DNA of 64,000 nt from the NCBI GenBank assembly GCA_963824085.1, contig CAWGNT010000015.1, positions 434,001 through 498,000 of the forward strand, in the 5' to 3' direction. This DNA is from JARRNE01 sp963824085 (GTDB lineage Bacteria; Pseudomonadota; Gammaproteobacteria; Chromatiales; Chromatiaceae). Of the stretch, positions 26,256-35,628 are shown piece by piece. The translations under genes were made by a program, and so were the position numbers. The notes below the pieces were generated by a model. The model was not told where the DNA came from. It saw nothing but the letters and a program-made list of their open reading frames with translations, and made no database searches. The first letter of the stretch is position 1. Every line of letters starts with the position of its first letter.

Positions 26256-26741
26256 ATGCAAAAGGTTCTCATTTATTTGGTCACCGGCGCAACCCTCGCA
26301 GGATGCTCGAGCGCAGAGAAGAAGGTCGAGTATCAGCCTTCTTCCTCGTTGCTTGACCGTCTGCCGTTCGTCTACCAGATGCCGGTCCAACAGGGGAACA
26401 TAATCACCGCGGAAATGGTGGATCGTCTGCAGCCCGGCATGACCAAGAGCCAGGTCCGGTACCTCCTGGGCACCCCTATGCTGGAAGACATCTTTCACAG
26501 CCATCGCTGGGACTACACCTATACGATCCGACGGGCTCACCAGGAGATGGAAATCAAGCGCCTCAGCTTGTTCTTCGACGAGGATGCGCTCGTCAAGGTG
26601 GAGGGCTACGTCAGGCCCGACGCCAATCGCGCGGCTGCCCGCCAGCCTGGCGAAATCATCGTTACCGTGCCGGACTGGAAGGACGAGCGGGGTTTCCTCT
26701 CCAGGGTCTTCGGCAAGGTCGGAATTGAGCCCGCCGAGTAG
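26256..26741 (+). CDS. bamE: Outer-membrane assembly lipoprotein BamE
   Basis: This 161-residue lipoprotein has a short signal ending in the lipobox LAGC (Cys17). The SmpA/OmlA domain has the family motifs (PFVYQMPVQQGNIITAEMVD, LQPGMTKSQVRYLLGTPM, HRWDYTYTIRR). BamE is a small subunit of the BAM complex that inserts beta-barrel proteins. A C-terminal extension (about 125-161) goes beyond the core fold. It is divergent from fur and convergent with rnfH-ratA. Confidence 0.95.
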   Translation: MQKVLIYLVTGATLAGCSSAEKKVEYQPSSSLLDRLPFVYQMPVQQGNIITAEMVDRLQPGMTKSQVRYLLGTPMLEDIFHSHRWDYTYTIRRAHQEMEIKRLSLFFDEDALVKVEGYVRPDANRAAARQPGEIIVTVPDWKDERGFLSRVFGKVGIEPAE

Positions 26742-26875
26742 GCCTAGATAAGGCTCCCGGATAAGGCAGGTCGTCGCGCGGTGGAGGCGGCCGGCACCGC
26801 CCGGTCAGTCGCCTGAACGCACGCGATATCGTAAGCCGTCCAGTCCACCGCCGCGACCGAACCGCAAGCGGGTTG

Positions 26876-27196
26876 TCACTTATCGGCTTCGCCGGCACCT
26901 TTCCGCATCACCTTACCCTCCGCGGCGCGCTTCTTTCGTGCCTCCTTCGGGTCCGCAATCAGCGGGCGGTAGATCTCGACACGGTCGCCGGCCTCCAACG
27001 GCTGATCCAGCTTCACCACCTTTCCAAAAACGCCGACTTTGTTCGCCGAAAGATCTATCTCGGGGAACTGTCGCAGGATCCCGCTGCGCTCGATGGCCTG
27101 CTGCACCGTCAGCCCCGGCTCACCCTCGAGTGTGAGGAGCGCCTGCTCCTTGTCTTTGGCGAAGGCAACTTCGATCTTTATCCGACGCTCAGCCAC
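26876..27196 (-). CDS. rnfH: RnfH-family ubiquitin-like protein (GTG start)
   Basis: This 106-residue protein has the beta-grasp pattern of the RnfH family (RRIKIEVAFAKDKEQALLTL, GLTVQQAIERSGI, GVFGKVVKLDQPL, GDRVEIYRPLIADPKEARKK). The GTG at 27196 has GAGGT seven bases upstream and overlaps the ratA stop by eight bases, so the pair is translationally coupled. The molecular role of the family is not firmly known; it is almost always beside ratA. Confidence 0.92.
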   Translation of the reverse strand: MAERRIKIEVAFAKDKEQALLTLEGEPGLTVQQAIERSGILRQFPEIDLSANKVGVFGKVVKLDQPLEAGDRVEIYRPLIADPKEARKKRAAEGKVMRKGAGEADK

Positions 27197-27623
27197 GATA
27201 CACCTCATCGGCGCGTTTGCAGAAGGCATCCACCAGGCTGTTGGCGATCTGGTGGAAGACGGCCCCAAATGCCCTATCGATCAGTCTGCCCGAAAACTCG
27301 AATTCCAACTCGAGCTCGACCTTGCAGGCGTCTGCGCGAAGCGGTACGAAACGCCACCCGCCCGTCAGCTTGCGGAAAGGTCCGTCCACCAGCTCGATGT
27401 CCATGCGGCTCGGCCGTTCGAAGCGGTTGCAGGTAGTGAAGGTCTGGCGAATCCCCAGACGGGCCACTTCGATGCGCCCGCAGATTTGATCTTCCGATGA
27501 CGACACTACCCAGGCCCGGTGGCACCAAGGCAGAAATCGCGGATACGCCTCCACGTCGGCGACGAGATCGAACATTTCTTCACTCGAATGGGTGACCAAG
27601 GCGGTCTTGTTGACGACGGCCAC
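27189..27623 (-). CDS. ratA: RatA/COQ10-like START-domain protein
   Basis: This 144-residue protein is a single polyketide-cyclase/START-like domain (MFDLVADVEAYPRFLPWCHR, MDIELVDGPFRKLTGGWRF, HQIANSLVDAFCKRADEVY). Proteins of this group are annotated either as ribosome-association toxin RatA or as relatives of the ubiquinone-binding protein Coq10; the second fits the fold better. It starts at GTG 27623, one base after the transporter stop, and overlaps rnfH. I see no sign that it forms a working toxin-antitoxin pair here. Confidence 0.9.
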   Translation of the reverse strand: MAVVNKTALVTHSSEEMFDLVADVEAYPRFLPWCHRAWVVSSSEDQICGRIEVARLGIRQTFTTCNRFERPSRMDIELVDGPFRKLTGGWRFVPLRADACKVELELEFEFSGRLIDRAFGAVFHQIANSLVDAFCKRADEVYRG

Positions 27624-27624
27624 C

Positions 27625-28998
27625 TTACTGCAACCCGAGGGCCTTGAGCAGCCCTACCGCACTCGCGAAGACGATCGCTACGGCCACTGGGGAAACGTAA
27701 CGGACCAGAAATCGCCACAGGGAGTACGCGCTGCGTCCTGTTGCGAGCTCGTCTTCGGAGGCGGCTCGGGACAGCATCCAGCCTGCAAAGGTGGCGATCA
27801 ACAGTCCGCCCAGAGGCAACATGACGTTGGCCGTTACGAAATCGAACAGGTCCATGATGCCCATACCAAAGACGCGAAACTCGGACCAGACGTTGAGCGA
27901 CAGCAGGCAGGCTACGCCCAGCAGCCATACAGCTGCACCGGCCAATACCGATGCCCGGACGCGGCTGAAACCGCGGTTCTCCACCAGCCAGGCGACGACG
28001 GGCTCGAGAAGGGAAATGGCCGATGTCCAAGCGGCGAAGACCAGCAGGACGAAGAAGATGGTGCCGAAGAAGTGGCCTCCCGGCATTTGCCCAAAGGCGA
28101 TGGGGAGCACCTTGAAGACCAATCCCGACCCCAGCTCCGGCTGTAGGCCATTTGCGAAGACGATTGGAAAGATGGCCATCCCGGCGAGGATTGCCACCAG
28201 GGTGTCCATGCTTGCAATGATCACGACGTTCGCGCCGATCGATGCATGGCTGTTGAGGTAGGAGCCGTAAATCATGATCGCGCCCATGCCGAGGCTCAGA
28301 CTGAAGAATGCCTGCCCCATCGCACTCAGGAGCCCCTCCGTCCCGAGCTTGCTGAAGGACGGCTCGAAAAGGTAGGCAAGTCCCTCGAGAAAGTGCCCCG
28401 TTGTCATCGCATAACCGACCATGGCGAGCAGCAATATGAACAAGGCGGGCATCATGACGCGCACCGCCCGCTCGAGACCGCTCGCCACCCCCCGCGCAAC
28501 CACCAGCACGGAGATCACCATGAAGATGGTGTGCCAAGCGAGCAAGCGCTCCGGATCTCCCACGAACGCGCCAAAGACATTGCTTACCGCCTCGGCGCTC
28601 AGGCCGTCGAAGGCCCCTCCGGCGGCACGGAAGACGTAGGCCAACGTCCAACCGGCAACCACGCTGTAGAAGGACAGGATCAGAAAGCCGGCGAGAATAC
28701 CCATCCACCCAAGGAGCTGCCAAGCAGGGGACCTGCCCTCTCGACGCGCCAGCGTCCGCATGGTGTTTATGGGGCTCTGGCGTCCGCGACGGCCGAGCAT
28801 GACCTCCGCCATCATGATGGGAATCCCGACTGCAGCCACGCACAGCAGATACACCAGCACGAACGCGCCTCCGCCGTATTCGCCGGTGGTGTAGGGAAAG
28901 CGCCAGACATTGCCGAGGCCGACCGCGGACCCGGTCGCCGCCAAGATAAACGCAAGCCGTGTCGACCACATGCCGTGGACAGAGGTGGTCACCGCCAT
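27625..28998 (-). CDS. Sodium-dependent transporter, NSS family
   Basis: This 457-residue membrane protein has the neurotransmitter:sodium symporter N-terminal signature (STRLAFILAATGSAVGLGNV, WRFPYTTGEYGGGAFVLVYL). By eye it has about 11-12 transmembrane helices. Bacterial members take up amino acids with Na+. The substrate here is not predictable. ATG 28998 has AGGAG eight bases upstream. It is immediately upstream of ratA, where many gammaproteobacteria have the divergent smpB gene; smpB is not in the window. Confidence 0.92.
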   Translation of the reverse strand: MAVTTSVHGMWSTRLAFILAATGSAVGLGNVWRFPYTTGEYGGGAFVLVYLLCVAAVGIPIMMAEVMLGRRGRQSPINTMRTLARREGRSPAWQLLGWMGILAGFLILSFYSVVAGWTLAYVFRAAGGAFDGLSAEAVSNVFGAFVGDPERLLAWHTIFMVISVLVVARGVASGLERAVRVMMPALFILLLAMVGYAMTTGHFLEGLAYLFEPSFSKLGTEGLLSAMGQAFFSLSLGMGAIMIYGSYLNSHASIGANVVIIASMDTLVAILAGMAIFPIVFANGLQPELGSGLVFKVLPIAFGQMPGGHFFGTIFFVLLVFAAWTSAISLLEPVVAWLVENRGFSRVRASVLAGAAVWLLGVACLLSLNVWSEFRVFGMGIMDLFDFVTANVMLPLGGLLIATFAGWMLSRAASEDELATGRSAYSLWRFLVRYVSPVAVAIVFASAVGLLKALGLQ

Positions 28999-29023
28999 CA
29001 ACTACTCCTTTGCCGGGGCCGGC

Positions 29024-30364
29024 CTAGCTCGAGACCTGGGCGCGGACGACGTCCGCAAGGCGTTCGACGATGCTTGCGACCAGGGCGTCGTCGGTCCCTT
29101 CGACCATGACCCGGATCAGAGGCTCGGTACCCGAGGCGCGCAGGAGGACCCGCCCACGAGCCTCGAGCTCCCGTTCGGCGGAGAGCACCGCGTCGCGCAC
29201 TTCGGGCAGATCTACAATCTCGCGTCGCTCCGGTAGGCGAATGTTGACCAGCCGCTGGGGATACCTCTCCACCTCTCCCGCAAGCTCATCGAGCGTGCGG
29301 CCGGAGGCCGCTAGTGCGGCAAGCACTTGCAGCGCGGAAATGATCCCGTCTCCGGTGGTCGTGCGATCCCTGCAGATAATGTGGCCGGAGGGCTCGCCCC
29401 CAAGGATGCCGCCGTCACGCTTCAGGCGCTCCATGATGAAGCGGTCTCCAACCTGCGTCCGGGCAAAACCCACGCCCAGCCGCTGCAACGCGTGCTCGAG
29501 ACCCAGGTTACTCATCAGGGTGCCAACGACATCACCGGTGAGACACTCCTTATCCCGACGCGACTTGGCGATGATGTAGATCAGCTGATCCCCGTCCACC
29601 AGCGCGCCGTTTCGGTCCACCATGAGAACGCGGTCGCCGTCGCCGTCGAAAGCGATACCCAGATCCGCCCGCGTCCGGACGACCGCCTCCATCAGGGTCT
29701 TTGGCCGGGTCGAGCCAACGTCTCGGTTGATGTTGAACCCGTCCGGCTCGACACCGATCGCCTCGACCGAAGCTCCAAGCTCTTCGAACACGTAGGGCGC
29801 CACGTCGTAAGTGGCGCCATTCGCACAGTCTACGACCACCTTGAGGTCCTTGAAGCTCATCGTGGACGGGATGGTGCTCTTGCAAAACTCGATATAGCGG
29901 CCCCGCGCGTCGTCGACTCGCTTGACCTTGCCGAGATCGCCGGTGCCCACCGTCGCCAGGGGACGCTCAAGCTCGCCTTCAATAGCCAGCTCGATCTCTT
30001 CGGGCAGCTTGTCTCCGTCCGCGGAGAAGAACTTGATCCCGTTGTCCTCGTACGGGTTGTGGGAGGCGCTGATCACGATACCCGCGATGGCGCGTAGGGT
30101 GCGGGTCAAGTAGGCGATGCCTGGCGTCGGCATCGGACCGAGGAGTCGGATGTTGACGCCCGCGGCAACCAGCCCTGCCTCCAAGGCCGACTCGAACATG
30201 TAACCGGAGATACGCGTGTCCTTGCCAATCAATACCTTCCCGCCGCGCCCGTTGCCGAGCACGCGCCCAACGGCCCACCCGAGCTTGAGCATGAAATCCG
30301 GGGTGATGTTGCCCTCTCCGACTCGTCCCCGAATGCCGTCGGTGCCAAAGTACTTGCGCCCCAT
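29024..30364 (-). CDS. glmM: Phosphoglucosamine mutase
   Basis: This 446-residue protein begins KYFGTDGIRGRVGEGNITPD. The active-site serine loop is GIVISASHNPYEDNGIKFF, the Mg2+ loop is FDGDGDRVLMVD, sugar-binding residues lie in GGEPSGHI, and the phosphate loop RASGTEPLIRVMVEG is near the end. It converts glucosamine-6-phosphate to glucosamine-1-phosphate for peptidoglycan and lipopolysaccharide precursors. In many relatives folP lies between ftsH and glmM; here there is only a 315-base gap. Confidence 0.98.
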   Translation of the reverse strand: MGRKYFGTDGIRGRVGEGNITPDFMLKLGWAVGRVLGNGRGGKVLIGKDTRISGYMFESALEAGLVAAGVNIRLLGPMPTPGIAYLTRTLRAIAGIVISASHNPYEDNGIKFFSADGDKLPEEIELAIEGELERPLATVGTGDLGKVKRVDDARGRYIEFCKSTIPSTMSFKDLKVVVDCANGATYDVAPYVFEELGASVEAIGVEPDGFNINRDVGSTRPKTLMEAVVRTRADLGIAFDGDGDRVLMVDRNGALVDGDQLIYIIAKSRRDKECLTGDVVGTLMSNLGLEHALQRLGVGFARTQVGDRFIMERLKRDGGILGGEPSGHIICRDRTTTGDGIISALQVLAALAASGRTLDELAGEVERYPQRLVNIRLPERREIVDLPEVRDAVLSAERELEARGRVLLRASGTEPLIRVMVEGTDDALVASIVERLADVVRAQVSS

Positions 30365-30679
30365 GGTATTCCCCTCCCCTTGCCCCTAAGCAAGGCGCTC
30401 TCTGGACGAACATTGGTGCGCGGACGCGGGACACCTCCGCCGCTCCCCCCGCCGGATTCCGCGACGAACGGCGATGCGTAACCGCCTGGCTCGCGCCGAT
30501 TAGGATAGCCGCCGCACCGGGTCGGCACGGCCGCAGAGTCGTACGACCCCAACAACTGCCCGCTTCGCTTGACCGTCCGCTGCCCGTATGCGCCCGATCC
30601 AGACCACGGGGCAAGGGGAAGACAAGCCAACCTCCCTGCGATCGCGCGGCGGAGAGCTTCTCGTACGACTGCGCCCGGA
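30365..30679. other. ftsH-glmM gap, no folP
   Basis: These 315 bases hold no recognisable gene. The position is often occupied by folP in gammaproteobacteria, but no folP remnant is visible in any frame. Confidence 0.6.
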
Positions 30680-32611
30680 TCAGTGCTCGCTGGCGGGGCC
30701 CCCGATGGGTCCTTCGCCGGAGGCTCCAGGCGCTGCAGACGGCCCGGTGGCGGCCTTCGTCCCGCCGCCCGACCCGCGCTCTTCTTCGTCCCAGTCCTTT
30801 GGCGGGCGCGGCGGTCGGCCTGCCATGATGTCGTCGATCTGATCGATGTCGACGGTCTCGTACTTGATTAGCGCTTTCGCCATCGAGTGCAGCCTCTCCA
30901 TATTCTCCGTGAGAAGCCGCTTGGCGCGCTGGTAGTTGCGGTCGATGATGTTACGTACCTCTTCGTCGATGAGGTGCGTTGTTTCATCGGACACGTTCTT
31001 GTGCTGGGTCACCGAGTGACCGAGGAACACCTCCTGCTCGTCCTCGCTGTACGTAAGTGGCCCGAGCCGCTCCGAGAGACCCCATTTAGTGACCATGCTG
31101 CGCGCGATTGCGGTGGCGCGGTGGATGTCGTTCTGTGCGCCGGTGGTCACGCTCTCGACGCCGAAGATCAGCTCCTCGGCGATGCGGCCGCCGAACAGGC
31201 TCGAAATCTGGCTCTCCAGCCGGAGTTTGCTCAGGCTGTAACGGTCCTCCTCCGGCAGGAACAGGGTCACGCCGAGCGCACGCCCGCGGGGTATGATGCT
31301 GACCTTGTGGACCGGGTCGTGCTGCGGAACCAGGCGGCCGACGATTGCGTGGCCCGCCTCATGGTAGGCGGTGAGCTTCTTCTCATCTTCAGACATGACC
31401 ATGGAGCGGCGCTCGGCGCCCATCATGATCTTGTCCTTCGCCTTCTCCAGATCGTCCATGTCTACCAGGCGCTTGTTGGCTCGGGCAGCGAACAAGGCGG
31501 CCTCGTTCACCAAGTTGGCCAGATCGGCGCCGGAGAAACCGGGAGTACCGCGGGCGATGATAGATGCCTTCACGTCCTCGGCGATCGGTACCTTGCGCAT
31601 GTGTACCTTCAGAATCTGCTCCCGTCCGCGCACGTCGGGCAGGGGCACGACGACCTGCCGGTCGAAACGTCCCGGTCGCAGGAGCGCCGGGTCGAGGACG
31701 TCGGGACGGTTGGTGGCCGCGATTACGATGACACCCTCATTGCCCTCGAAGCCGTCCATCTCGACCAACAGCTGATTCAAGGTCTGCTCGCGCTCGTCAT
31801 GGCCACCGCCAAGCCCAGCGCCACGATGCCGGCCGACCGCGTCGATCTCGTCGATGAAGATGATGCAAGGCGCATGCTTCTTCGCCTGCTCGAACATGTC
31901 ACGCACGCGCGAGGCACCGACCCCGACGAACATCTCCACGAAGTCGGAGCCAGAGATCGTAAAGAACGGAACCTTTGCCTCGCCGGCGATGGCGCGAGCG
32001 AGAAGCGTCTTGCCGGTACCGGGCGGCCCAACCATCAGCACGCCCTTCGGGATCTTGCCTCCAAGCTTCTGAAACTTCGAAGGGTCGCGCAGGAAGTCCA
32101 CCATCTCCGAGACCTCCTCCTTGGCCTCGTCCGCCCCAGCCACATCGGCGAAGGTCACCTTCACCTGGTCCTCTGACAACATGCGGGCACGGCTCTTGCC
32201 GAAGGACATCGCCCCGCGACCGCTGGCCCCTCCCTGCATCTGGCGCATGAAGAAGATCCATAGCCCGATCAGAATGAAGAGCGGGAACCAGTTAATGAGA
32301 ATCTGCATCAGGATGGAGGGCTTCTCCGGCGGACCTGCATTTATCTCGACGTTGTTGTTCAGCAGATCCCCTACGAGACCGTCATCCCCCGGGCTGTAAG
32401 TGGTGAAGTGCTGACCCGATTGGCTGATGCCCTGGATCTCACGCCCGTTGATCGTCACCTCCTTGACCTTGCCCTGTGTGACCTGCTCGATGAAATCGGA
32501 GTAGGCCATGGCTCGCGGCCCGGTCTGGGTCGAGGTGAAGTTGTTGAACACGGACATGAGGACGATCGCTATGATCACCCATAAAATCAGATTCTTAGCC
32601 ATGTCGCTCAC
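30680..32611 (-). CDS. ftsH: ATP-dependent zinc metalloprotease FtsH
   Basis: This protein has 643 residues from GTG 32611, or 640 from ATG 32602 (the usual MAKNLILWVI start; GAGGA is better placed for the GTG). Two transmembrane helices (about 7-25 and 103-122) flank a periplasmic domain. The AAA domain has Walker A GPPGTGKT, Walker B IIFIDEIDAVG and the SRH region. The zinc protease domain has HEAGH. The C-terminus is Gly/Ala/Pro-rich. It degrades membrane proteins and short-lived cytoplasmic regulators at the inner membrane. It sits 80 bases after rlmE, the conserved order. Confidence 0.97.
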   Translation of the reverse strand: MSDMAKNLILWVIIAIVLMSVFNNFTSTQTGPRAMAYSDFIEQVTQGKVKEVTINGREIQGISQSGQHFTTYSPGDDGLVGDLLNNNVEINAGPPEKPSILMQILINWFPLFILIGLWIFFMRQMQGGASGRGAMSFGKSRARMLSEDQVKVTFADVAGADEAKEEVSEMVDFLRDPSKFQKLGGKIPKGVLMVGPPGTGKTLLARAIAGEAKVPFFTISGSDFVEMFVGVGASRVRDMFEQAKKHAPCIIFIDEIDAVGRHRGAGLGGGHDEREQTLNQLLVEMDGFEGNEGVIVIAATNRPDVLDPALLRPGRFDRQVVVPLPDVRGREQILKVHMRKVPIAEDVKASIIARGTPGFSGADLANLVNEAALFAARANKRLVDMDDLEKAKDKIMMGAERRSMVMSEDEKKLTAYHEAGHAIVGRLVPQHDPVHKVSIIPRGRALGVTLFLPEEDRYSLSKLRLESQISSLFGGRIAEELIFGVESVTTGAQNDIHRATAIARSMVTKWGLSERLGPLTYSEDEQEVFLGHSVTQHKNVSDETTHLIDEEVRNIIDRNYQRAKRLLTENMERLHSMAKALIKYETVDIDQIDDIMAGRPPRPPKDWDEEERGSGGGTKAATGPSAAPGASGEGPIGGPASEH

Positions 32612-32691
32612 GGGCGTATGTCCTCTCGGTCAGCTCAACGCCGATGCACGCGTTGAGCGGGTCAGATAGTCCGAAAATGGGGGCAAACTTA

Positions 32692-33312
32692 CTATAAAGA
32701 ATACCCCGTCGCTACCAAATAGAGCTCGCGGCTGTTGGCTCGCGACGACTTCGGCTTGCGACTCCTCACGACGGCGAATGATTTCCGGACCGCCCTCAGA
32801 TAGGCATCGAAACCCTCACCCTGAAAGGCTTTGACGACAAGCGCCCCGCCTGGTTTCAACACTTCGTAGGCCATGTCCAGGGCAAGCTCGCAGAGGAGCA
32901 TCATGCGAGGCTGGTCCACGGCGATGGTCCCGCTCACGTTGGGCGCCATGTCGGAGAGGACCAGGTCGACCGATTCGCCGGCCAGGACCTCCCGAAGGTA
33001 CCGTATAGACTCGTCTTCCCGGAAATCGCCCTGGACGAAGACGACGCTCGGCAGGGGAGCCATGGCCAGCATATCGAGGGCCACCACTCGCCCGCCGCTG
33101 CCGACTATGCGGGCAGCGACCTGGCTCCAGCCGCCCGGCGCCGCACCCAAGTCCACCACCCGCATGCCTGGCGCCAGGATGTGGTCCTTACTCTGGATCT
33201 CCAGGAGCTTGTACGCCGCCCGCGAGCGATAGCCTTCCTGCTGGGCCCGCTTGACAAACTCGTCATTGAGGTGCCGATCGAGCCAGCGCCGACTGCTCTT
33301 GCTCTTGGCCAT
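32692..33312 (-). CDS. rlmE: 23S rRNA 2'-O-methyltransferase RlmE
   Basis: This 206-residue Rossmann methyltransferase has the SAM motif MRVVDLGAAPGGWSQVA. The catalytic K-D-K-E set is seen in RAAYKLLEIQ (Lys), LVLSDMAPNVSG (Asp), GGALVVKAFQGEG (Lys) and SRELYLVATGY (Glu). It methylates U2552 of 23S rRNA late in 50S assembly and is a heat-shock protein in known species. Its place just before ftsH is conserved. The divergent gene usual in relatives, yhbY, is not seen. Confidence 0.96.
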   Translation of the reverse strand: MAKSKSSRRWLDRHLNDEFVKRAQQEGYRSRAAYKLLEIQSKDHILAPGMRVVDLGAAPGGWSQVAARIVGSGGRVVALDMLAMAPLPSVVFVQGDFREDESIRYLREVLAGESVDLVLSDMAPNVSGTIAVDQPRMMLLCELALDMAYEVLKPGGALVVKAFQGEGFDAYLRAVRKSFAVVRSRKPKSSRANSRELYLVATGYSL

Positions 33313-33634
33313 CGTTCATGCTTATTCGCGACCCTGAGAAGTCCACTCGGAAACGGAGGCGTCATCCGGGCTCGGCCCCCAATCTCACCCATCAAGCATC
33401 GAGATTATCACAGGCATCACGGACTTCCGATCCGAGCGGCGATCGTGCGGCGACGTCCGAGTCCCCGCACAGACCCGCGCCTCTGGCTAATACCGAGCTC
33501 ACCCGGCATTTTCTCTTCTGGACCAGAGGGGACGGTACACAATGCTCGGCACCGCCGCCATAGCCTCGGCGACCGGCACCAGAGCCCGCCGCTGTGTGCT
33601 CCGACAGTCTTCCGCCTCGGGGTCGCCCGTCCTT
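33313..33634. other. Gap downstream of the frameshifted membrane gene
   Basis: These 322 bases between the rlmE start and the end of the minus-strand pseudogene show no gene. The yhbY gene often found here in relatives is absent. Confidence 0.5.
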
Positions 33635-34057
33635 TTAGACGTCGTGTACCCGGCTGACACGCAAGGCATCGAGCGTCGCACCGGCAACCGCACCCCCCAA
33701 CATTCCGCCCACGACAGCAAGGGGGATTTGCCTCAAAATGGCGTCGATCGCCCCGCGGCATAGCGAACTTCCGTTGCTTCCAGAAGCGGCGCGCCGACGA
33801 CCCATAGACTGCCGGCCGCCGTGCCGGCCAGTGCCAATTGCCGGGCCCCATAGAAGGCCGCGCCCACCGCCCCCGGCCAGGGTGGCCGCCGGCGCGAACG
33901 ACCAGTGTTGCAGGCCGACTGCCTGAAAGACGACACGCGGCCCAGTGAAGAGGGGGGCATAAATGAGGCCAATGAGGCTCCAGATCAGCCCGCGGAGAAA
34001 GATCGAACGCCTTCGTGAGGGGGCTACAGGCGCGGACATGGATACTGCTTGAGACAT
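33635..34057 (-). pseudogene. Small membrane protein gene with two compensating frameshifts
   Basis: Reading from ATG 34057, the frame encodes a hydrophobic protein (MSQAVSMSAPVAPSRRRS, then LIGLIYAPLFTGPRVVFQAV). Within a five-C run (plus strand 33870-33874) it loses protein character, while the next frame gains it (AVGAAFYGARQLALAGTAAG). At a four-C run (33751-33754) the sense passes back to the first frame (AIDAILRQIPLAVVGGMLGG, then AVAGATLDALRV). One base fewer in the first run and one more in the second would give a continuous protein of about 140 residues with several membrane segments. Both shifts are at G/C runs, so assembly error is as likely as real decay. The family is not recognised. 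Confidence 0.7.
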
Positions 34058-34296
34058 GATGCTACGTTGGGTGAAAACCGGGGCGCCGAGAATTTGGACG
34101 CACGGATACGGCACAGTCGCAACGACCTAACCAGATGCAAGATTTCGCGCGCCGAAGGCGGATCCACCATGACAATTCTCAATCCACAGCCGGTCAAGCC
34201 TGATTCTATGTCCGCCGCAACCCCGGAGGGACACGCCATGACACTTCCGATCGACCGGGTGATGTCTCCCAACGTCGCGCACGCGGGCTGATCAAC

Positions 34297-35574
34297 GTGT
34301 CGACTCCCGGAAGTCCGTCACCCGTGCAAGCCGTTACCTTGGAAGCCATCGAGCAGGCCGCCGCGCTCCTCCGTGGAAACATCGCCGCCACACCTTGCGT
34401 GCGCTCCCAGACGCTCTCCGCGCTGACTGGCGCCGAGGTCATCCTGAAGCTCGAGAATCTCCAGTTCACCGGCTCCTTCAAGGATCGCGGCGCCTTCGTG
34501 AAGCTCGCGGCCTTGACGCCAGAGGAGCGCACCCGCGGCGTTGTCGCCATGTCCGCCGGCAATCACGCCCAGGCCGTTGCCTATCGTGCGCAGCGCCTAG
34601 GTATCCGTGCGGTCATCGTCATGCCGCGATTCACTCCAAACATTAAGGTCGAGCACACCCGGGCGTTTGGAGCCGAGGTGATCCTCCACGGCGACAGCGT
34701 CTCGGATGCAGCCGAGCGGGCGCAGGTGATCGCCGCCGAGCACGGCCTTGTGCTCATCCACCCGTACGACGATCCGGCGGTGATTGCCGGCCAAGGAACC
34801 ATCGGCCTGGAAATGCTTGCCGAGGCGCCGTCGCTCGATCTCCTAATGGTCCCCGTCGGAGGTGGAGGACTGGTCTCAGGGATCGCCACCGCGGTGAAGG
34901 CGCTTGATCCTGGTATTGAGATTGTGGGCGTGGAGGCCGCAAGCTACCCGGCGATGCTGCGGGCGTTGGAACACACAGAGCCGGAATTTGGCCTCCACAC
35001 CATCGCCGAGGGTATCGCCGTCAAACGGCCTGGCAGATATACACTGGAGATCGCCCAACGGCTGGTCGACCGTATCGTCCTGGTCGATGAGGCCGAGATC
35101 GAAGAGGCCGTGCTGCTCCTCCTCGAGGTGGAAAAGACGGTTGCCGAGGGGGCCGGAGCCGCACCACTCGCTGCGCTGTGGCGCTACCGCGACGAGTTTG
35201 CAGACCGGCAGGTCGGTCTCGTCATTTCAGGAGGCAACATCGACCTGCCGGTGCTGTCGGCCGTTATTCAACGCGGGCTGGTGCGCGCGGGTCGCCTTGC
35301 GCGTCTTACCGTCGAGATTCATGACGTCCCCGGCGAGCTCGCCAAGGCCGCAGAGCTCGTCGGCACCATGGGCGCAAACATCGTCCAGGTTCTCCACCAA
35401 CGCATCTTCACCGAGCTTCCCTTGCAGTCGACCGAGGTCCAGTTCGTCCTCCAGACACGAGGGCCAGACCATCTTCGGGAGCTCATCGCTGCGCTCCGCG
35501 CGGCAGGCCACCAAGTGCGTCTCGAGGACGGCCGCACCACCCGAGCATCCGGATCGGGCGACGCCATTCCCTAA
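34297..35574 (+). CDS. ilvA: Threonine ammonia-lyase (threonine dehydratase) with ACT domain
   Basis: This 425-residue PLP enzyme binds its cofactor through the Lys in FTGSFKDRGA. The phosphate loop is VPVGGGGLVSG, and the asparagine loop is in SAGNHAQAVAYRAQ. A single C-terminal ACT domain (about 330-410, LTVEIHDVPGELAKAAELVG) suggests allosteric control. It deaminates threonine to 2-oxobutanoate, the first step to isoleucine, or catabolises threonine; the roughly 420-residue one-ACT form does not decide between them. The start is GTG 34297 with no clear ribosome binding site, and it lies five bases after a small upstream frame (34240-34291) that has GGAGGG, so translational coupling is possible. 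Confidence 0.92.
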   Translation: MSTPGSPSPVQAVTLEAIEQAAALLRGNIAATPCVRSQTLSALTGAEVILKLENLQFTGSFKDRGAFVKLAALTPEERTRGVVAMSAGNHAQAVAYRAQRLGIRAVIVMPRFTPNIKVEHTRAFGAEVILHGDSVSDAAERAQVIAAEHGLVLIHPYDDPAVIAGQGTIGLEMLAEAPSLDLLMVPVGGGGLVSGIATAVKALDPGIEIVGVEAASYPAMLRALEHTEPEFGLHTIAEGIAVKRPGRYTLEIAQRLVDRIVLVDEAEIEEAVLLLLEVEKTVAEGAGAAPLAALWRYRDEFADRQVGLVISGGNIDLPVLSAVIQRGLVRAGRLARLTVEIHDVPGELAKAAELVGTMGANIVQVLHQRIFTELPLQSTEVQFVLQTRGPDHLRELIAALRAAGHQVRLEDGRTTRASGSGDAIP

Positions 35575-35576
35575 AC

Positions 35577-35607
35577 GAAGCGCGGGGCCTCGGCCCCGCG
35601 CTTCTCG
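35577..35607. terminator. Convergent ilvA / HiPIP hairpin
   Basis: GAAGCGCGGGGC, CTCG, GCCCCGCGCTTC: a 12-bp G+C-rich stem with a short loop. It starts two bases after the ilvA stop and 22 bases before the end of the opposing HiPIP gene. There is no long U-run, so its strength as an intrinsic terminator is uncertain, but position and stability suit a shared, two-way terminator. Confidence 0.7.
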
Positions 35608-35628
35608 ACCTTCAACGCGCCTTAAGCA

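Noticed and set aside
26876..27623. RatA-RnfH as a working toxin-antitoxin system
   Set aside because: Despite the names, the fold (Coq10-like START domain and a beta-grasp protein) and the conserved bamE context argue for a housekeeping role.
27506..28969. 487-codon frame over the NSS transporter
   Set aside because: The transporter frame gives clear NSS motifs; this one is Arg/Gly-rich and has no recognisable domain.
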